Origin: Candidatus Tityobacter terrigena
Lineage (GTDB): Bacteria > Vulcanimicrobiota > Vulcanimicrobiia > Vulcanimicrobiales > Vulcanimicrobiaceae
Length of the DNA stretch: 54,538 bases
Direction of reading: 5' to 3'
Assembly (NCBI GenBank): GCA_003156715.1
Contig: PMHO01000053.1
Coordinates: forward strand, 160,940-215,477
Of the stretch, positions 7,752 through 16,593 are shown piece after piece (position 1 is the stretch's first letter; each line of letters opens with the position of its first letter). The notes beneath the pieces were generated by a model, which did not search any database, was not told the DNA's origin, and saw only the letters and a list, made by a program, of their open reading frames with translations. A program made the translations under genes and the position numbers.

Positions 7752-9745
7752 GTGACCAGCTTTTCTTGGGCGGATGATTCGTAGGCCAACAAAACGTCGC
7801 CCGGAGCGACCTGGGCTCCTGCACCGACGCGCACCGAGCGGATCACTGCCGGGCCGGGCAAGGCCAGCGCGTGCTCCATTTTCATGGCCTCGAGGATCAT
7901 GACGGACGATCCAGCCGCGACCTTCTCGGACTCGGCGACAAGCACCGCCAAGACCCGCCCGCTCATGGGGGAACGCAGAAGACCATCGCTCGCTCCCGCA
8001 GCAGCGCTCGCAGCCGGTTCACCGGTTCGGTCGTGGAACGTCTGGGTCCGGCCCTCGACCGCGAGGTACAGCTCGCTGTCGCACGCCGCGAAGTCGATGC
8101 TCTGCCACGTTCCGTCAAGGCTCATGCGAAGGCGGCCCGCAGGCTCGTCGGGCAGCACCGCGACCGCGCATGCGAAGCGCTCGCCCGCGACCACGGTTTC
8201 CCAGGCGTGGGCCGTTTTGGCGAGGACGCGCACTTCGGTCCGCGGCCCCGGCCCGCGGCCGAAGATAAAGGTCGTTGCGGGACGTGCGGTCGTGCTCCAT
8301 CCCGCCCATTCTTCGAAGCCGGCGCAAGCGCGCGCGTAGAGCACAGATGCCGCAAGCGCGAACGTGCGCGCGGCCACGTCGCCTTCGTCGAGCGACGGCA
8401 TGCGGCGCTCCTGCACGAAGGCGGTCGTCGCGTTGCCGGCAATGAAGACTTCGTCGCCAAGACATTCACGCAGCCATCGCTTGTTTGTCGCAAAGCCGAG
8501 GAGGATGCATTCATCGAGTGCGCGGGCCAGCGAGCGACGGGCCTCTTCGCGCGTCGCTCCGTGCGCGACGAACTTCGCCAGCAGCGAGTCGTAGTGCGGC
8601 GTGACGACCGTTCCGGTCTCCAGCGCGTGTTCGACGCGCACCCCGGTGGGCGGTTGCCAATACGCAACCGCCCCGCTTTGCGGCAGAAACCCGCTCGACG
8701 GATCCTCGGCGCAGAGTCGCGCTTCGATCGCGTGCCCCGCGAACGCAATCGCTTCTTGCGGGTGCGGCAACGGCTCGCCACGCGCGACGCGAAGTTGCCA
8801 CTCGACCAGATCGAAGCCGGTGAGCGCTTCAGTCACCGGGTGCTCGACCTGCAAGCGTGCGTTGACTTCGATAAAATAGAACGCGCCGTCGCCGGCGACG
8901 AGGAATTCCACGGTGCCCGCGCCCTCATAGCCGGCACTGCGCGCGACGCGCACGGCCGCGCCGGTCAAGCGCTCGCGAAGCGCGGCGCCGACGGCGGGCG
9001 AAGGCGCTTCCTCGATCAGCTTCTGGTGGCGCCGTTGGATGCTGCACTCGCGCTCGCCGAGATGCACGACCCCTCCGAAACGATCGCCGAAGATTTGCAC
9101 CTCGACGTGACGCACTGCGAGCAGCGCGCGCTCGAGCAAGAGATCGCCGTTGCCGAATGCGGCCAGCGCCTCCGAACGCGCCGACTCCAGCGCCGCATCG
9201 AACTCCACCTCGCTGCGCACGAGTCGCATGCCGCGCCCGCCACCGCCCGCGGCGGCCTTGATCATCAGTGGCAAGCCGAGCTCGCGCGCGGCGGCGCGCA
9301 GCGCTGCGTCGCTTTGGTCCGGGCCGTGATACCCCGGGACGACCGCAACGCCGGCGTCCTCGACCAGGCGCTTCGCCGCGGCCTTATTGCCCAGGGCGCG
9401 CATCGTCTGCGGCGACGGACCGACGAATGTCAAACCCGCAGATGCACAGCGTTCGGCGAAAGCGGGGCTTTCTGCCAGAAAGCCGTAGCCCGGATGGATC
9501 GCGTCCGCACCCGTCGCGCGAGCCGCATCGACGATCGCTTCCGCGTTGAGATATGATGCGCCGGCCGGTGCCGGGCCGATGCAACGAGCGAAGTCCGCAT
9601 AGGCGACGTGGAGCGCGTGACGGTCCGCCTCCGAGTAAACCGCGACCGTTCGCAGACCCATACGCTTGGCCGTCCGCATGATGCGTAGCGCGACCTCGGA
9701 GCGGTTGGCGACAAGCAGGGTGTCGAGCGCACGGGCCTGGTTCAC
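7748..9745 (-). CDS. atuF: Acyl-CoA carboxylase alpha subunit (biotin carboxylase + BCCP), geranyl-CoA carboxylase-like
   Basis: Biotin-dependent carboxylase subunit of 665 residues that carboxylates its own biotin with ATP and bicarbonate and feeds the beta subunit. Domain order: biotin carboxylase 1-450 (KAAAGGGGRGMRLV ATP loop, HLGERECSIQRRHQK, FIEVNARLQVEHPVTE), linker domain, then the biotinyl domain with EAMKMEH, whose Lys carries biotin. It starts with GTG at 9745, overlapping the hydratase stop by 4 bp (GTGA), and ends overlapping atuD by ATGA. The architecture is shared by methylcrotonyl- and geranyl-CoA carboxylases; the beta subunit upstream decides the substrate. Confidence 0.88.
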   Translation of the reverse strand: MNQARALDTLLVANRSEVALRIMRTAKRMGLRTVAVYSEADRHALHVAYADFARCIGPAPAGASYLNAEAIVDAARATGADAIHPGYGFLAESPAFAERCASAGLTFVGPSPQTMRALGNKAAAKRLVEDAGVAVVPGYHGPDQSDAALRAAARELGLPLMIKAAAGGGGRGMRLVRSEVEFDAALESARSEALAAFGNGDLLLERALLAVRHVEVQIFGDRFGGVVHLGERECSIQRRHQKLIEEAPSPAVGAALRERLTGAAVRVARSAGYEGAGTVEFLVAGDGAFYFIEVNARLQVEHPVTEALTGFDLVEWQLRVARGEPLPHPQEAIAFAGHAIEARLCAEDPSSGFLPQSGAVAYWQPPTGVRVEHALETGTVVTPHYDSLLAKFVAHGATREEARRSLARALDECILLGFATNKRWLRECLGDEVFIAGNATTAFVQERRMPSLDEGDVAARTFALAASVLYARACAGFEEWAGWSTTARPATTFIFGRGPGPRTEVRVLAKTAHAWETVVAGERFACAVAVLPDEPAGRLRMSLDGTWQSIDFAACDSELYLAVEGRTQTFHDRTGEPAASAAAGASDGLLRSPMSGRVLAVLVAESEKVAAGSSVMILEAMKMEHALALPGPAVIRSVRVGAGAQVAPGDVLLAYESSAQEKLVT

Positions 9746-10563
9746 GGCGAAGGTTCATCAGCGTCTGCCAGTTTGCGCCGCCAGGGGGGAGCGCGGCGCT
9801 CGCCGGCTGCCGCCACCCCTTCGGCAGCGCGACCGCTGCGCATGGCGCGGGCAAACTCCTCGGCCGCGTCGTCGAGAACGAGCGCCAGACCGTCTTGGAT
9901 CGAGCTCGCCAGGATGCGCTTGGTCGCGCGAACCGCCTGCGGCTCGCAGCGGCCAATCCCGTCGAGCAAATCGGCTACGTTCTTGGCGAGTTCTCCGGGG
10001 GTAGCGGCAACGCGATCGAGCAACCCGATATCGAACGCTTCGGCTGCGCTCAACATCCGCGCCGACAGCATCAGTTGGCGCGTCCGAGCTGAGCCGATCT
10101 TGAGGGCGACGACCGGCGCGATCTGCGCCGGAGGCAGGCCAAGGGTCGTCTCGGGCATCCCGAAGCGTGCGTCCGCCCGCGCCACAGCGAAGTCGGCCGC
10201 GGCGACCAGGCCGAGGCCGCCGCCGACGGCGGCCCCCTCGACGACGGCGATCGACGGAACGGTCGAGCGAATGATGCGCTCGAGGGCTGCCCCGAAGCGA
10301 CGATTGGAGCGCACGATCGGGTCGGCGTCGCGATCCGCTGCGGGCGCGCTCATCAGCCGCTTGAATTCATCCAGGTTTCCCCCCGAGCAAAACGTCCCGC
10401 CGCTTCCACGCAAGACGACGGCTCGCACCTCGGGCGTCGTCTCGGCGAACTCGAAGGCGGCATCGATCCCAGCGACCATTTCCGCGCCGAGTGCGTTGCG
10501 CGACGCCGGATCGCTTAGCGTTACGAACAACACTCCGCCGGCGAACCGCCTCTCGACGCTCAC
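9742..10563 (-). CDS. atuE: Enoyl-CoA hydratase/isomerase family protein, isohexenylglutaconyl-CoA hydratase-like
   Basis: Crotonase-fold enzyme of 273 residues. It shows the oxyanion-hole segments TFCSGGNLDEFKRL and VEGAAVGGGLGLVAAAD and the catalytic-region Glu in FGMPETTLGLPPAQIAP. In the Atu route it hydrates isohexenylglutaconyl-CoA made by the carboxylase. The open frame runs 84 codons further upstream over the carboxylase gene; the true start is taken as GTG at 10563, placed 8 nt after GGCGGA and 16 nt after the atuC stop. A GTG two codons earlier is possible. The gene is flanked by the two carboxylase subunits and overlaps atuF by 4 bp. Confidence 0.82.
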   Translation of the reverse strand: MSVERRFAGGVLFVTLSDPASRNALGAEMVAGIDAAFEFAETTPEVRAVVLRGSGGTFCSGGNLDEFKRLMSAPAADRDADPIVRSNRRFGAALERIIRSTVPSIAVVEGAAVGGGLGLVAAADFAVARADARFGMPETTLGLPPAQIAPVVALKIGSARTRQLMLSARMLSAAEAFDIGLLDRVAATPGELAKNVADLLDGIGRCEPQAVRATKRILASSIQDGLALVLDDAAEEFARAMRSGRAAEGVAAAGERRAPPWRRKLADADEPSP

Positions 10564-10579
10564 GTTCACATTCCGCCGG

Positions 10580-12190
10580 TCAAGGCCGAGCGACGCTGAA
10601 CTGCATCGGCCGGAGTTCGTGCTTTTCGGCGTCACGGCAGATGGAAAGAACGAACGACAGCGTGCGGCGTGTGTCGCGCGGGTCGATGACGCCGTCATCG
10701 AGCAGACGGCTGGAAGTATAAAAGGCCGGCATCTGGCGCTCGAACGTCTCGACGATCTGGCTCTCGAGGGCGCGAAGCTTGGCCTCGTCAAGAGGCTGTC
10801 CGCGTCGCCGGGCACCTTCCTCCATCACGATCGACATGGTCGTGGCCGCTTGCTGGGGACCCATGACCGCCGTTTGCGCACTCGGCCAACTGAACAGAAA
10901 GCGCGGCGCGAAGCCTCGCCCGCACATCCCGTAGTTGCCGGCGCCGAAGGATGCGCCGCACATCAGGGTGATCTGCGGCACGTTGGCGTTGGTGACGGCT
11001 TGAATCATCTTGGAACCGTGCTTGATCATGCCGGCCGCCTCGGGCGCTTTGCCCACGATGTAGCCCGTCGTATTTTGCAGGTAGAGCAACGGTATGCCGG
11101 CCTGGCAGCACGCTTGAATGAAATGGGTCGCCTTCGCAGCGCCCTCCGGATCGAGCGGCCCGTTGTTGGTGACGATACCAAGCGGCGTCCCGTCGATTGC
11201 GGCGTGACCGGTGACGGTCGCCGACCCGAAATTTGCTTTGAACTCGAGGAAGTCGGAATCGTCGACGAGGCGTGCGATCGCTTCGCGCATGTCGACCGGC
11301 TGCCGGAGATCGGAGGGCATGATCCCGAGCAACTCGCTCGCCGGATAGCGCGGCGGCGACCCGCTCGGCAGCGCGGCGCGCGGCCATCCCAGCCGCGCGA
11401 TGACGTCGCGAGCGATGCGCAATGCGTCGGCATCGTCCTCCGCGAGGTATTCGGTTTGCCCGGTTGTGAATGCGTGGAGTTGCGCGCCGCCGAGCTCTTC
11501 TTCCGTTGCGATTTCGCCGGTTGCCGCCTTGAGCAATGGAGGCCCGGCTAAGAACGCACGCGCGCGGCCGCGCACCATTACGACATAGTCGGAGAGACCG
11601 GGCATATAAGCCCCGCCGGCCGTCGACGAGCCGTGCACGACCGTGATGACCGGCACGCCGGCCGCGGATAGCCGTGCCAAGTTTCGGAAGATGGCCCCGC
11701 CTTGCACGAACGTCTCGACTCGGTACTTGAGCAAGTTCGCGCCGGCCGATTCGACCAGATGGAGAAACGGCAGCTTGTTCTCGAGCGCGATGTCTTGCGC
11801 GCGCAGAAGCTTCTCGAGCCCCATCGCGCCGATGGCCCCCGCCTCGATCCCGGCATCGCTTGCGACGACCACCGCGCGCACGCCGGATACGAATCCGATG
11901 CCGGAGATGGCGCGCGCACCGGGAACGCTCGTGGCGAGATCGGTGACGTCGAGCCCGTAGCCGGCCAGCGTCGAGAGCTCGAGCCAGGGCGAACCCGGGT
12001 CGAGGAGCCGGCCGATGCGTTCGCGCGGCAAGAGCTGCCCGCGTTTATCGAAAAGCGGCTTGGCTTTTGCGGATGCACTCCAGGTTCGCGTTTCGAGCTC
12101 GCGCAGCCGCTCGACCGCGGCGAGCATCGCCGAGCTATTTCGCGCGAACTCGGGCGACGTCGAATCGATTCTGCTATGTAACCGAGGCAT
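10580..12190 (-). CDS. atuC: Acyl-CoA carboxylase beta subunit (carboxyltransferase), geranyl-CoA carboxylase-like
   Basis: Carboxyltransferase of 536 residues that moves CO2 from biotin to an acyl-CoA. It contains the two crotonase-like halves: GSSTAGGAYMPGLSDY and FLAGPPLLKAATGE in the N half, GASFGAGNYGMCGRGF and GPQQAATTM in the C half. Where methylcrotonyl-CoA carboxylase has the pattern RDHFGR, this protein reads VQGGAI, so the bulky Phe is Gly164. In Pseudomonas this swap is known to open the pocket for the long geranyl chain. The ATG at 12190 directly follows the atuA stop codon. It pairs with the alpha subunit encoded two genes downstream. Confidence 0.88.
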   Translation of the reverse strand: MPRLHSRIDSTSPEFARNSSAMLAAVERLRELETRTWSASAKAKPLFDKRGQLLPRERIGRLLDPGSPWLELSTLAGYGLDVTDLATSVPGARAISGIGFVSGVRAVVVASDAGIEAGAIGAMGLEKLLRAQDIALENKLPFLHLVESAGANLLKYRVETFVQGGAIFRNLARLSAAGVPVITVVHGSSTAGGAYMPGLSDYVVMVRGRARAFLAGPPLLKAATGEIATEEELGGAQLHAFTTGQTEYLAEDDADALRIARDVIARLGWPRAALPSGSPPRYPASELLGIMPSDLRQPVDMREAIARLVDDSDFLEFKANFGSATVTGHAAIDGTPLGIVTNNGPLDPEGAAKATHFIQACCQAGIPLLYLQNTTGYIVGKAPEAAGMIKHGSKMIQAVTNANVPQITLMCGASFGAGNYGMCGRGFAPRFLFSWPSAQTAVMGPQQAATTMSIVMEEGARRRGQPLDEAKLRALESQIVETFERQMPAFYTSSRLLDDGVIDPRDTRRTLSFVLSICRDAEKHELRPMQFSVARP

Positions 12191-14041
12191 TCAGCGCTCG
12201 GCCAGTACCGGCTGCAATTCGAGCAACGCCGCAGGAACCGAAATCGCCTCGTCGAGCAGAATCTGAGCGTAGGTCTTCCCCTGCGGATCGTAGCGAAGCG
12301 ATGCCATGCCACCGCCGCCCAGCACGTTCTCAAGCACGAAGTTATATGCAAACAAGCCGGGCAGCGCATAGCGCGTCACGCCGCCGCGAAGGTAATGCGC
12401 GAAGCAGGCCGCGACGCGCCCCTCGGTGAGCTGCTCGCCGATGAGCGGCCAGTACTCCGCGCGGCGCGCGATGATGCCGATATTGCACGTGTCGCCCTTG
12501 TCGCCGCTGCGGCCATGCGCAAGCGCGCGAAGCGGCACGCTAACCGTGTCGCCGGCGGCGACCCCATTCGTCGCCGCCGGAAATTCGTCGGCGGCGCCCT
12601 CGAGCGGCTGAGCGCTGCTCGCCGGCTGCGCCGTTTCGCGTGCCGGGTTCTGCGGCGCATCGATCACGATCGCGCGTTCCCCCAGATCGACGCGGATCGC
12701 AACACGTTGCTTGTCGTAAAGAAAAGAAAAGAGGCGCACGACCGGAGCCGGCGAGGGACGTCCCGCAAACGCCCCGGTGATGCCCTGCGCCATGGAGACG
12801 CCGGCCGGTGCGACTTCGCCGGCAAAGAGCTCGAGCGCGCGCCGATCGGGATGGCGCACCGCCACCTTCAGCACGACTTCGCGAGCGGTGCCGCTGCGCG
12901 CACCGCGACCGTAGCTGTCTTCGGCGCCGATGACCTCGATGCTCGTCTCGCTAAAATCCGCCAGGCCGCGTTCGCCGAGCAATCTGCCGACGCGCGCGAC
13001 GATCGCCGCGCCGGCGCGGCGCGCGCGGGCACCGGCGTCGCCGCCCGCAAGCATGAGGGTCGCAACAATCCGGTAGCCGTCCAGATAGGTCGCGCTCACC
13101 TTGTAGAAGGGCGTCGGGGCCCTGCCCTTTGCGCCGCGCACCAGAACGCGGTCCAAGCCGACTTGCTCGAGTTGGACGTGGCGAAAATCGCAGGCTACGT
13201 CGGGCAACGGGTACGCGGCGGGATCGCCGATCTCGTAGAGAATCTGCTCCGCAACCGTCGCAGTCGTCACGAGGCCGCCGGTACCCTCCGGCTTGCTCAC
13301 GACGAACGTGCCGTCGGCACAGCAGTCGATGACGGGCAACCCCATATCGTCCCAGCCCGGAACGGATTCCCAGTCGGTGAAGAGGCCGCCCGTTGCTTGC
13401 GTCCCGCATTCGATGACATGCCCGGCCAAGCTGCCCGCGGCTAACCGGTCGTAGTCGTCGCTGCGCCACCCGAATTCGTGAAGCAGGATACCCAGCGTTA
13501 AAGCCGAGTCGACGCAACGCCCGCAGATGACGACGTCCGCACCTTCATCGAGAGCGCGCGCAATCGGGGTCGCTCCGAGATACGCATTCATGCTCAGCGG
13601 CGAAGCCGGTAGCGGCCTTCCCGAAAACATCTCGCGCGGTTCCGTGGCCCGCACCCGCTCGCATTGCGGCATCAAGTCGTCGCCTTCAACGATCGCGACG
13701 CGCATCCGAGCGCCTCGTTCGGCGGCGGCAGCAGCGAGAGCGTCGCGACAGCCTGCCGGATTGATTCCGCCGGCGTTGGTCACGAGACGAAGCCCACGGC
13801 CGGCGATCTCATCGAGCACCGGCGCGACCGAGCGCACGAAGTCGGGCGCGTACCCGGCCGCCGGATCTTTCCCTCGCGCTCGGACGAGCAGCGACATGGT
13901 GATCTCCGAAAGGTAATCGCTGACCAGATAGCCCACGGCCGCGCGCCGCGCCAACTGTGTCGCGTGCTCGTTGCTGTCGCCCCAGAATGCAGCGTGGCAG
14001 CCGATCGAAACGGTCTTGGCCGAGGCATTCGCGAGGCTCAT
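12191..14041 (-). CDS. atuA: AtuA-family protein (acyclic terpene utilisation, DUF1446)
   Basis: A 616-residue AtuA protein. The N-terminal DUF1446 region starts with KTVSIGCHAAFWGDSNE and includes LVTNAGGINPAGC, DVVICGRCVDSALTLG and a GTQATGG-type segment. A C-terminal AtuA-like domain (about residues 500-610) contains AHGRSGDKGDTCNIGIIAR and a YALPGLFAYNFVLENVLGGGG stretch. The biochemical function of the family is not established; it is consistently tied to citronellol/geraniol catabolism. The frame is open for 53 more codons upstream, but homology begins at the ATG at 14041 (AGCAGGG directly before it). It is the first gene of the operon, 0 bp from atuC. No terpenoid-alcohol dehydrogenase or acyl-CoA ligase is in view. 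Confidence 0.85.
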   Translation of the reverse strand: MSLANASAKTVSIGCHAAFWGDSNEHATQLARRAAVGYLVSDYLSEITMSLLVRARGKDPAAGYAPDFVRSVAPVLDEIAGRGLRLVTNAGGINPAGCRDALAAAAAERGARMRVAIVEGDDLMPQCERVRATEPREMFSGRPLPASPLSMNAYLGATPIARALDEGADVVICGRCVDSALTLGILLHEFGWRSDDYDRLAAGSLAGHVIECGTQATGGLFTDWESVPGWDDMGLPVIDCCADGTFVVSKPEGTGGLVTTATVAEQILYEIGDPAAYPLPDVACDFRHVQLEQVGLDRVLVRGAKGRAPTPFYKVSATYLDGYRIVATLMLAGGDAGARARRAGAAIVARVGRLLGERGLADFSETSIEVIGAEDSYGRGARSGTAREVVLKVAVRHPDRRALELFAGEVAPAGVSMAQGITGAFAGRPSPAPVVRLFSFLYDKQRVAIRVDLGERAIVIDAPQNPARETAQPASSAQPLEGAADEFPAATNGVAAGDTVSVPLRALAHGRSGDKGDTCNIGIIARRAEYWPLIGEQLTEGRVAACFAHYLRGGVTRYALPGLFAYNFVLENVLGGGGMASLRYDPQGKTYAQILLDEAISVPAALLELQPVLAER

Positions 14042-14090
14042 CCCTGCTCGAATACGACGGTCAAATCGATGCCGCCCCCTGCAGCCGCCG

Positions 14091-14765
14091 TTAGGCAGTC
14101 GCGCTCGCCGCGACGGCCTGAACGACCGCGGGTTCGACCGGCAACGAGCTGTCGCCGTAGCCTTTGAGAACGGCCGCTTGCGACGACGTGTCGGGGGCAT
14201 GTTTGAGCACGTGGTTCATGCCCTCGACGACCACCAGCTTCGCGCTCGGATCGCCCTCGTGCAGCGCCCGGGCGTCTTCCATCGTCACTTGAACGTCGGC
14301 GGTCCCTTGCACGATCGTAGCGGGAATGTGCAGCTTGCCGATTTCTCGTGTCGGATCGTACTTGAACCACGAAATCAGATACGGTTGCACGCTTTGACGG
14401 AAGAGTGCCACGAGCGGCGAATCGGGGTCGACCGCTACGGATTTGCCGGCCTGGAGAGACGTCACAATTGCGTCGGCTTGCGCGTAGAGAGCCGCGGGCA
14501 GCTTCCCTTTGAGTTGTTCGCGCAAGACCACCGGCGCGGCGCGTCCCGCACCTTCGAGACTGACATAAGCGAACGCCGGCGCCCGCTGGGCAGCAATCAT
14601 GCCGATGAGCGAACCTTCGCTGTGACCCGCAACGACCGTTCGTGAAAAGCGGGAATCCGCATGCAGCAAGTTCAGCCACGCCGCAGCGTCATCTATATAG
14701 TCATCGAATCTCAGCGAAGATTCGCCCCCCGCCGGCATCGCTGCGGCGCTTGCTGCGATGCCGCG
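14091..14765 (-). pseudogene. Alpha/beta-hydrolase gene, 3' portion (separated from its 5' portion)
   Basis: Encodes the C-terminal two thirds of a secreted-type alpha/beta hydrolase: the nucleophile elbow GHSEGSLIG (Ser base), the LHIPATIVQGTADVQV strand with the acid Asp, and His in EGMNHVLKHAP. The homologous frame starts abruptly at Arg codon 14763-14765 (RGIAASAAA...). Its missing N-terminus is found in the same frame order 1.35 kb upstream at 16120-16416, which ends RYDN. Joining the two restores RYDN-RGIAAS without loss or frameshift, so this is one gene that has been interrupted. A stand-alone product from ATG 14738 would lack the first strands and is unlikely to be active. Confidence 0.8.
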
Positions 14766-14789
14766 ATGCTCGCAACGGGAAAACCCCTG

Positions 14790-15776
14790 TCACAGCGATG
14801 CTGGCGGATCGATCGCGACCCCGGTCGCGTCGGCCAAGCTGATAGTCTTAACGACCCCGCCAGTCGTATAGTCGAACTCGTCGATCTGACCGGAGCCGCT
14901 ATCCGTAACGAATAGGTGCGTCTGTGTTTTGTTGAAGGCAAGAAACGCGCCTTGCTTCAGTGACCCGAATGCGCGGATCGGCTTTTGGATTCCCTTACTG
15001 AAAACGTCGATTACGGTGTCGTCCACGATAACGAGGTTGCCGCTGCGATCAAAAGCCATCCCGCCCGGATTTGCATATTTCAGCGACCAGCCCGTGTTCT
15101 TTCCCTTTTGTTTTCCCGGTGCGTATTCGTCGATCCGGCCCAGACCCTTAAGATCATCGTACGCGAGGTAAAGGTTGTTGCTTGAGTCGAGCGTTACAGA
15201 GAATAGAGCCTCTGATTCGCTCAATCTGATTACGTATGATGGAATCGTCTGGCCCTTCTTGAAGACCGCCACGACCCCCGCTCCCGAATAGTTCTGAAAA
15301 ACGTTCGCCAAGTACACGCTTCCATCATTTCCAACGACCACGTCATTGACATAGGGTCCAGAGACAGAGCCTGAGTCTTGAAGGATCTCGGATGGCATCG
15401 TTTGCCCCGCAGGAAAGACTAGTACCTGATTCCCGTTGGTGACGTAGAGATGATCTTTCGAAAAAAACATGCCCTGCGGGACGTCGTCGATGCCGCTACT
15501 CGCGCCGAGCGTCCCAAGGACTCCACCGCCGGGCAGCATATACTCAGTGACGGTGTCGGCCGTCGGTGACGACGCATAGAGCGTGCCTGCGGTCGCGTCG
15601 GTGTGGAACGCCGCGATAGGCTGAGTTTGCTGCCACGTTTTCGACGCGTGACCGGCGCTAGCTTCTGTAAGCGAAAACTGACTGCCAGCTCCACTGCAAC
15701 CGGCGAACAGCGCCGAGGCCAAAACGAAGGTTCGGCGCACCCGAGTCGGGTATTTCGACTTAAATCGTGCAAACAT
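14790..15776 (-). CDS. NHL/SMP-30-like beta-propeller lipoprotein
   Basis: A 328-residue lipoprotein. The signal peptide ends in a lipobox (LASALFAG before Cys26). The mature part shows repeated propeller-blade patterns: GTLYASSPTADTVTEY, KDHLYVTNGNQVLVF, GNDGSVYLANVF, SSNNLYLAYDDL, RSGNLVIVDDTV and THLFVTDSGSGQIDEF, spaced about 45 residues apart. Such NHL-like proteins often bind ligands or partners at the cell surface; no catalytic site can be named. It lies wholly inside the segment that splits the alpha/beta hydrolase, with its stop 24 bp from one border. The ATG at 15776 is preceded by GGGGAA. Confidence 0.75.
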   Translation of the reverse strand: MFARFKSKYPTRVRRTFVLASALFAGCSGAGSQFSLTEASAGHASKTWQQTQPIAAFHTDATAGTLYASSPTADTVTEYMLPGGGVLGTLGASSGIDDVPQGMFFSKDHLYVTNGNQVLVFPAGQTMPSEILQDSGSVSGPYVNDVVVGNDGSVYLANVFQNYSGAGVVAVFKKGQTIPSYVIRLSESEALFSVTLDSSNNLYLAYDDLKGLGRIDEYAPGKQKGKNTGWSLKYANPGGMAFDRSGNLVIVDDTVIDVFSKGIQKPIRAFGSLKQGAFLAFNKTQTHLFVTDSGSGQIDEFDYTTGGVVKTISLADATGVAIDPPASL

Positions 15777-15964
15777 TCGGAATTCCCCGATCGCAAGTGA
15801 AAGTTGCTACAGGTCTGCGCCTTCAGTCCGTTCCCCTTCCTCTAAGCGAAGGCGACACCGTTCAGCAGCTTACGGGCCAAGCGACTTCCCCATCTGTCAA
15901 CATGATCTGAGACCAGCTACTCCTTAAGAGTAAGCTCTCAGCGGGGCAAGCGGAGAACAGTTCC

Positions 15965-16119
15965 ATGATGACCACAACCAACGGCAAGTCGCCGGCGTCG
16001 CCGGAGATCGTCCTCAGGCCCAAGCGGCGTCGAATTCGGTAGCTGAGAAGCTTCGTATTCTTAAGGCGCTCGAAGCTGCGGCACCTGGCAAGCGAGGTGA
16101 GATCCTTCGTCGCGAGGGC
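15965..16119 (+). pseudogene. IS3-family transposase OrfA N-terminal fragment, frameshifted
   Basis: Reading from ATG 15965 gives MMTTTNGKSPASPEIVLRP then KRRRIR and a stop. Shifting frame at about 16041 gives AEKLRILKALEAAAPGKRGE then ILRREG. Together these match the start of IS3-type OrfA proteins, where a basic RRRR stretch is followed by a helix-turn-helix of the form A-x-x-K-L-R-I-L-x-E-A-D...PGE-x-G-x-L-L-R-R-E-G. The rest of the transposase is missing: the hydrolase sequence begins directly after. The upstream bases (about 15897-15960, including an imperfect ACTC-CTTAA-GAGT inverted repeat) are probably the IS leader end. Confidence 0.7.
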
Positions 16120-16416
16120 GTTGTCGTAGCGGACCGACGCGATACCCTCGAGCGAGAGCGCCTGCGCGAGCAACTTGTACGCATCGTTCTCGCCTGGAAG
16201 CGCCGGGTTATTGCCGTTTCGGTCGGTCGGACCTGAGCCGGCCACGATGAGGACCACACGGTACGGAGCGTTTCCCGAAGGCAGCATCAGGGTGCCCGCG
16301 ATCGCGCCGGTCGCGGTATTCAAAGTCACGCCCATATCCGTCGCTCCGGCTTGGCGCGGAAGGCAAGACGACGCGATGGCGCCGCCGGTAGCCGCCACGA
16401 ATTTCGTCCGTTTCAT
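16120..16416 (-). pseudogene. Alpha/beta-hydrolase gene, 5' portion
   Basis: Encodes the N-terminus of the interrupted hydrolase: a signal-like start (MKRTKFVAATGGAIASS), the strand pair GAIAGTLMLPSGNAP and RVVLIVAGSGPTDRNGNN, then PALPGENDAYKLLAQALS and GIASVRYDN, where homology stops at codon 99. The open frame continues for 85 codons to 15862, but those residues are the antisense of the IS fragment and are not hydrolase. The continuing homology is at 14765 downstream. It begins with ATG 16416. Confidence 0.75.
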
Positions 16417-16593
16417 CCGATTGCGTTCACCCCCTAGACTGGGTTCACATATAGATGACGCTTACCGCCGCAGACAGAGCTTCGACGCCCGCAAACATCC
16501 GCTCCCGCAAGTTTGCTCGGGTGTTTTGGATGCCCGACCTGCGCCTTGTCAGGCTCTGCGGGAACGGCGCCGGGGTTCGCGAAACGTGAAGCG

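Larger units (their letters stand above)
14766..16119. mobile_element. 1354-bp segment interrupting the alpha/beta-hydrolase gene
   Basis: The segment lies exactly between the two halves of the hydrolase gene. It carries a lipoprotein gene (14790-15776) and the leader plus 5' end of an IS transposase gene (to 16119). Near both ends, starting at the fourth base, is a short imperfect inverted match (CTCGCGACG at one end, CTCGCAACG at the other). No target-site duplication was found. Because the IS sequence is truncated exactly at one border, this is better read as the product of an IS-associated rearrangement than as an intact transposon. Confidence 0.6.

Noticed and set aside
15862-16119. Continuation of the hydrolase protein past codon 99
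   Set aside because: Those residues are the antisense reading of an IS OrfA fragment, and the true continuation is found at 14765.
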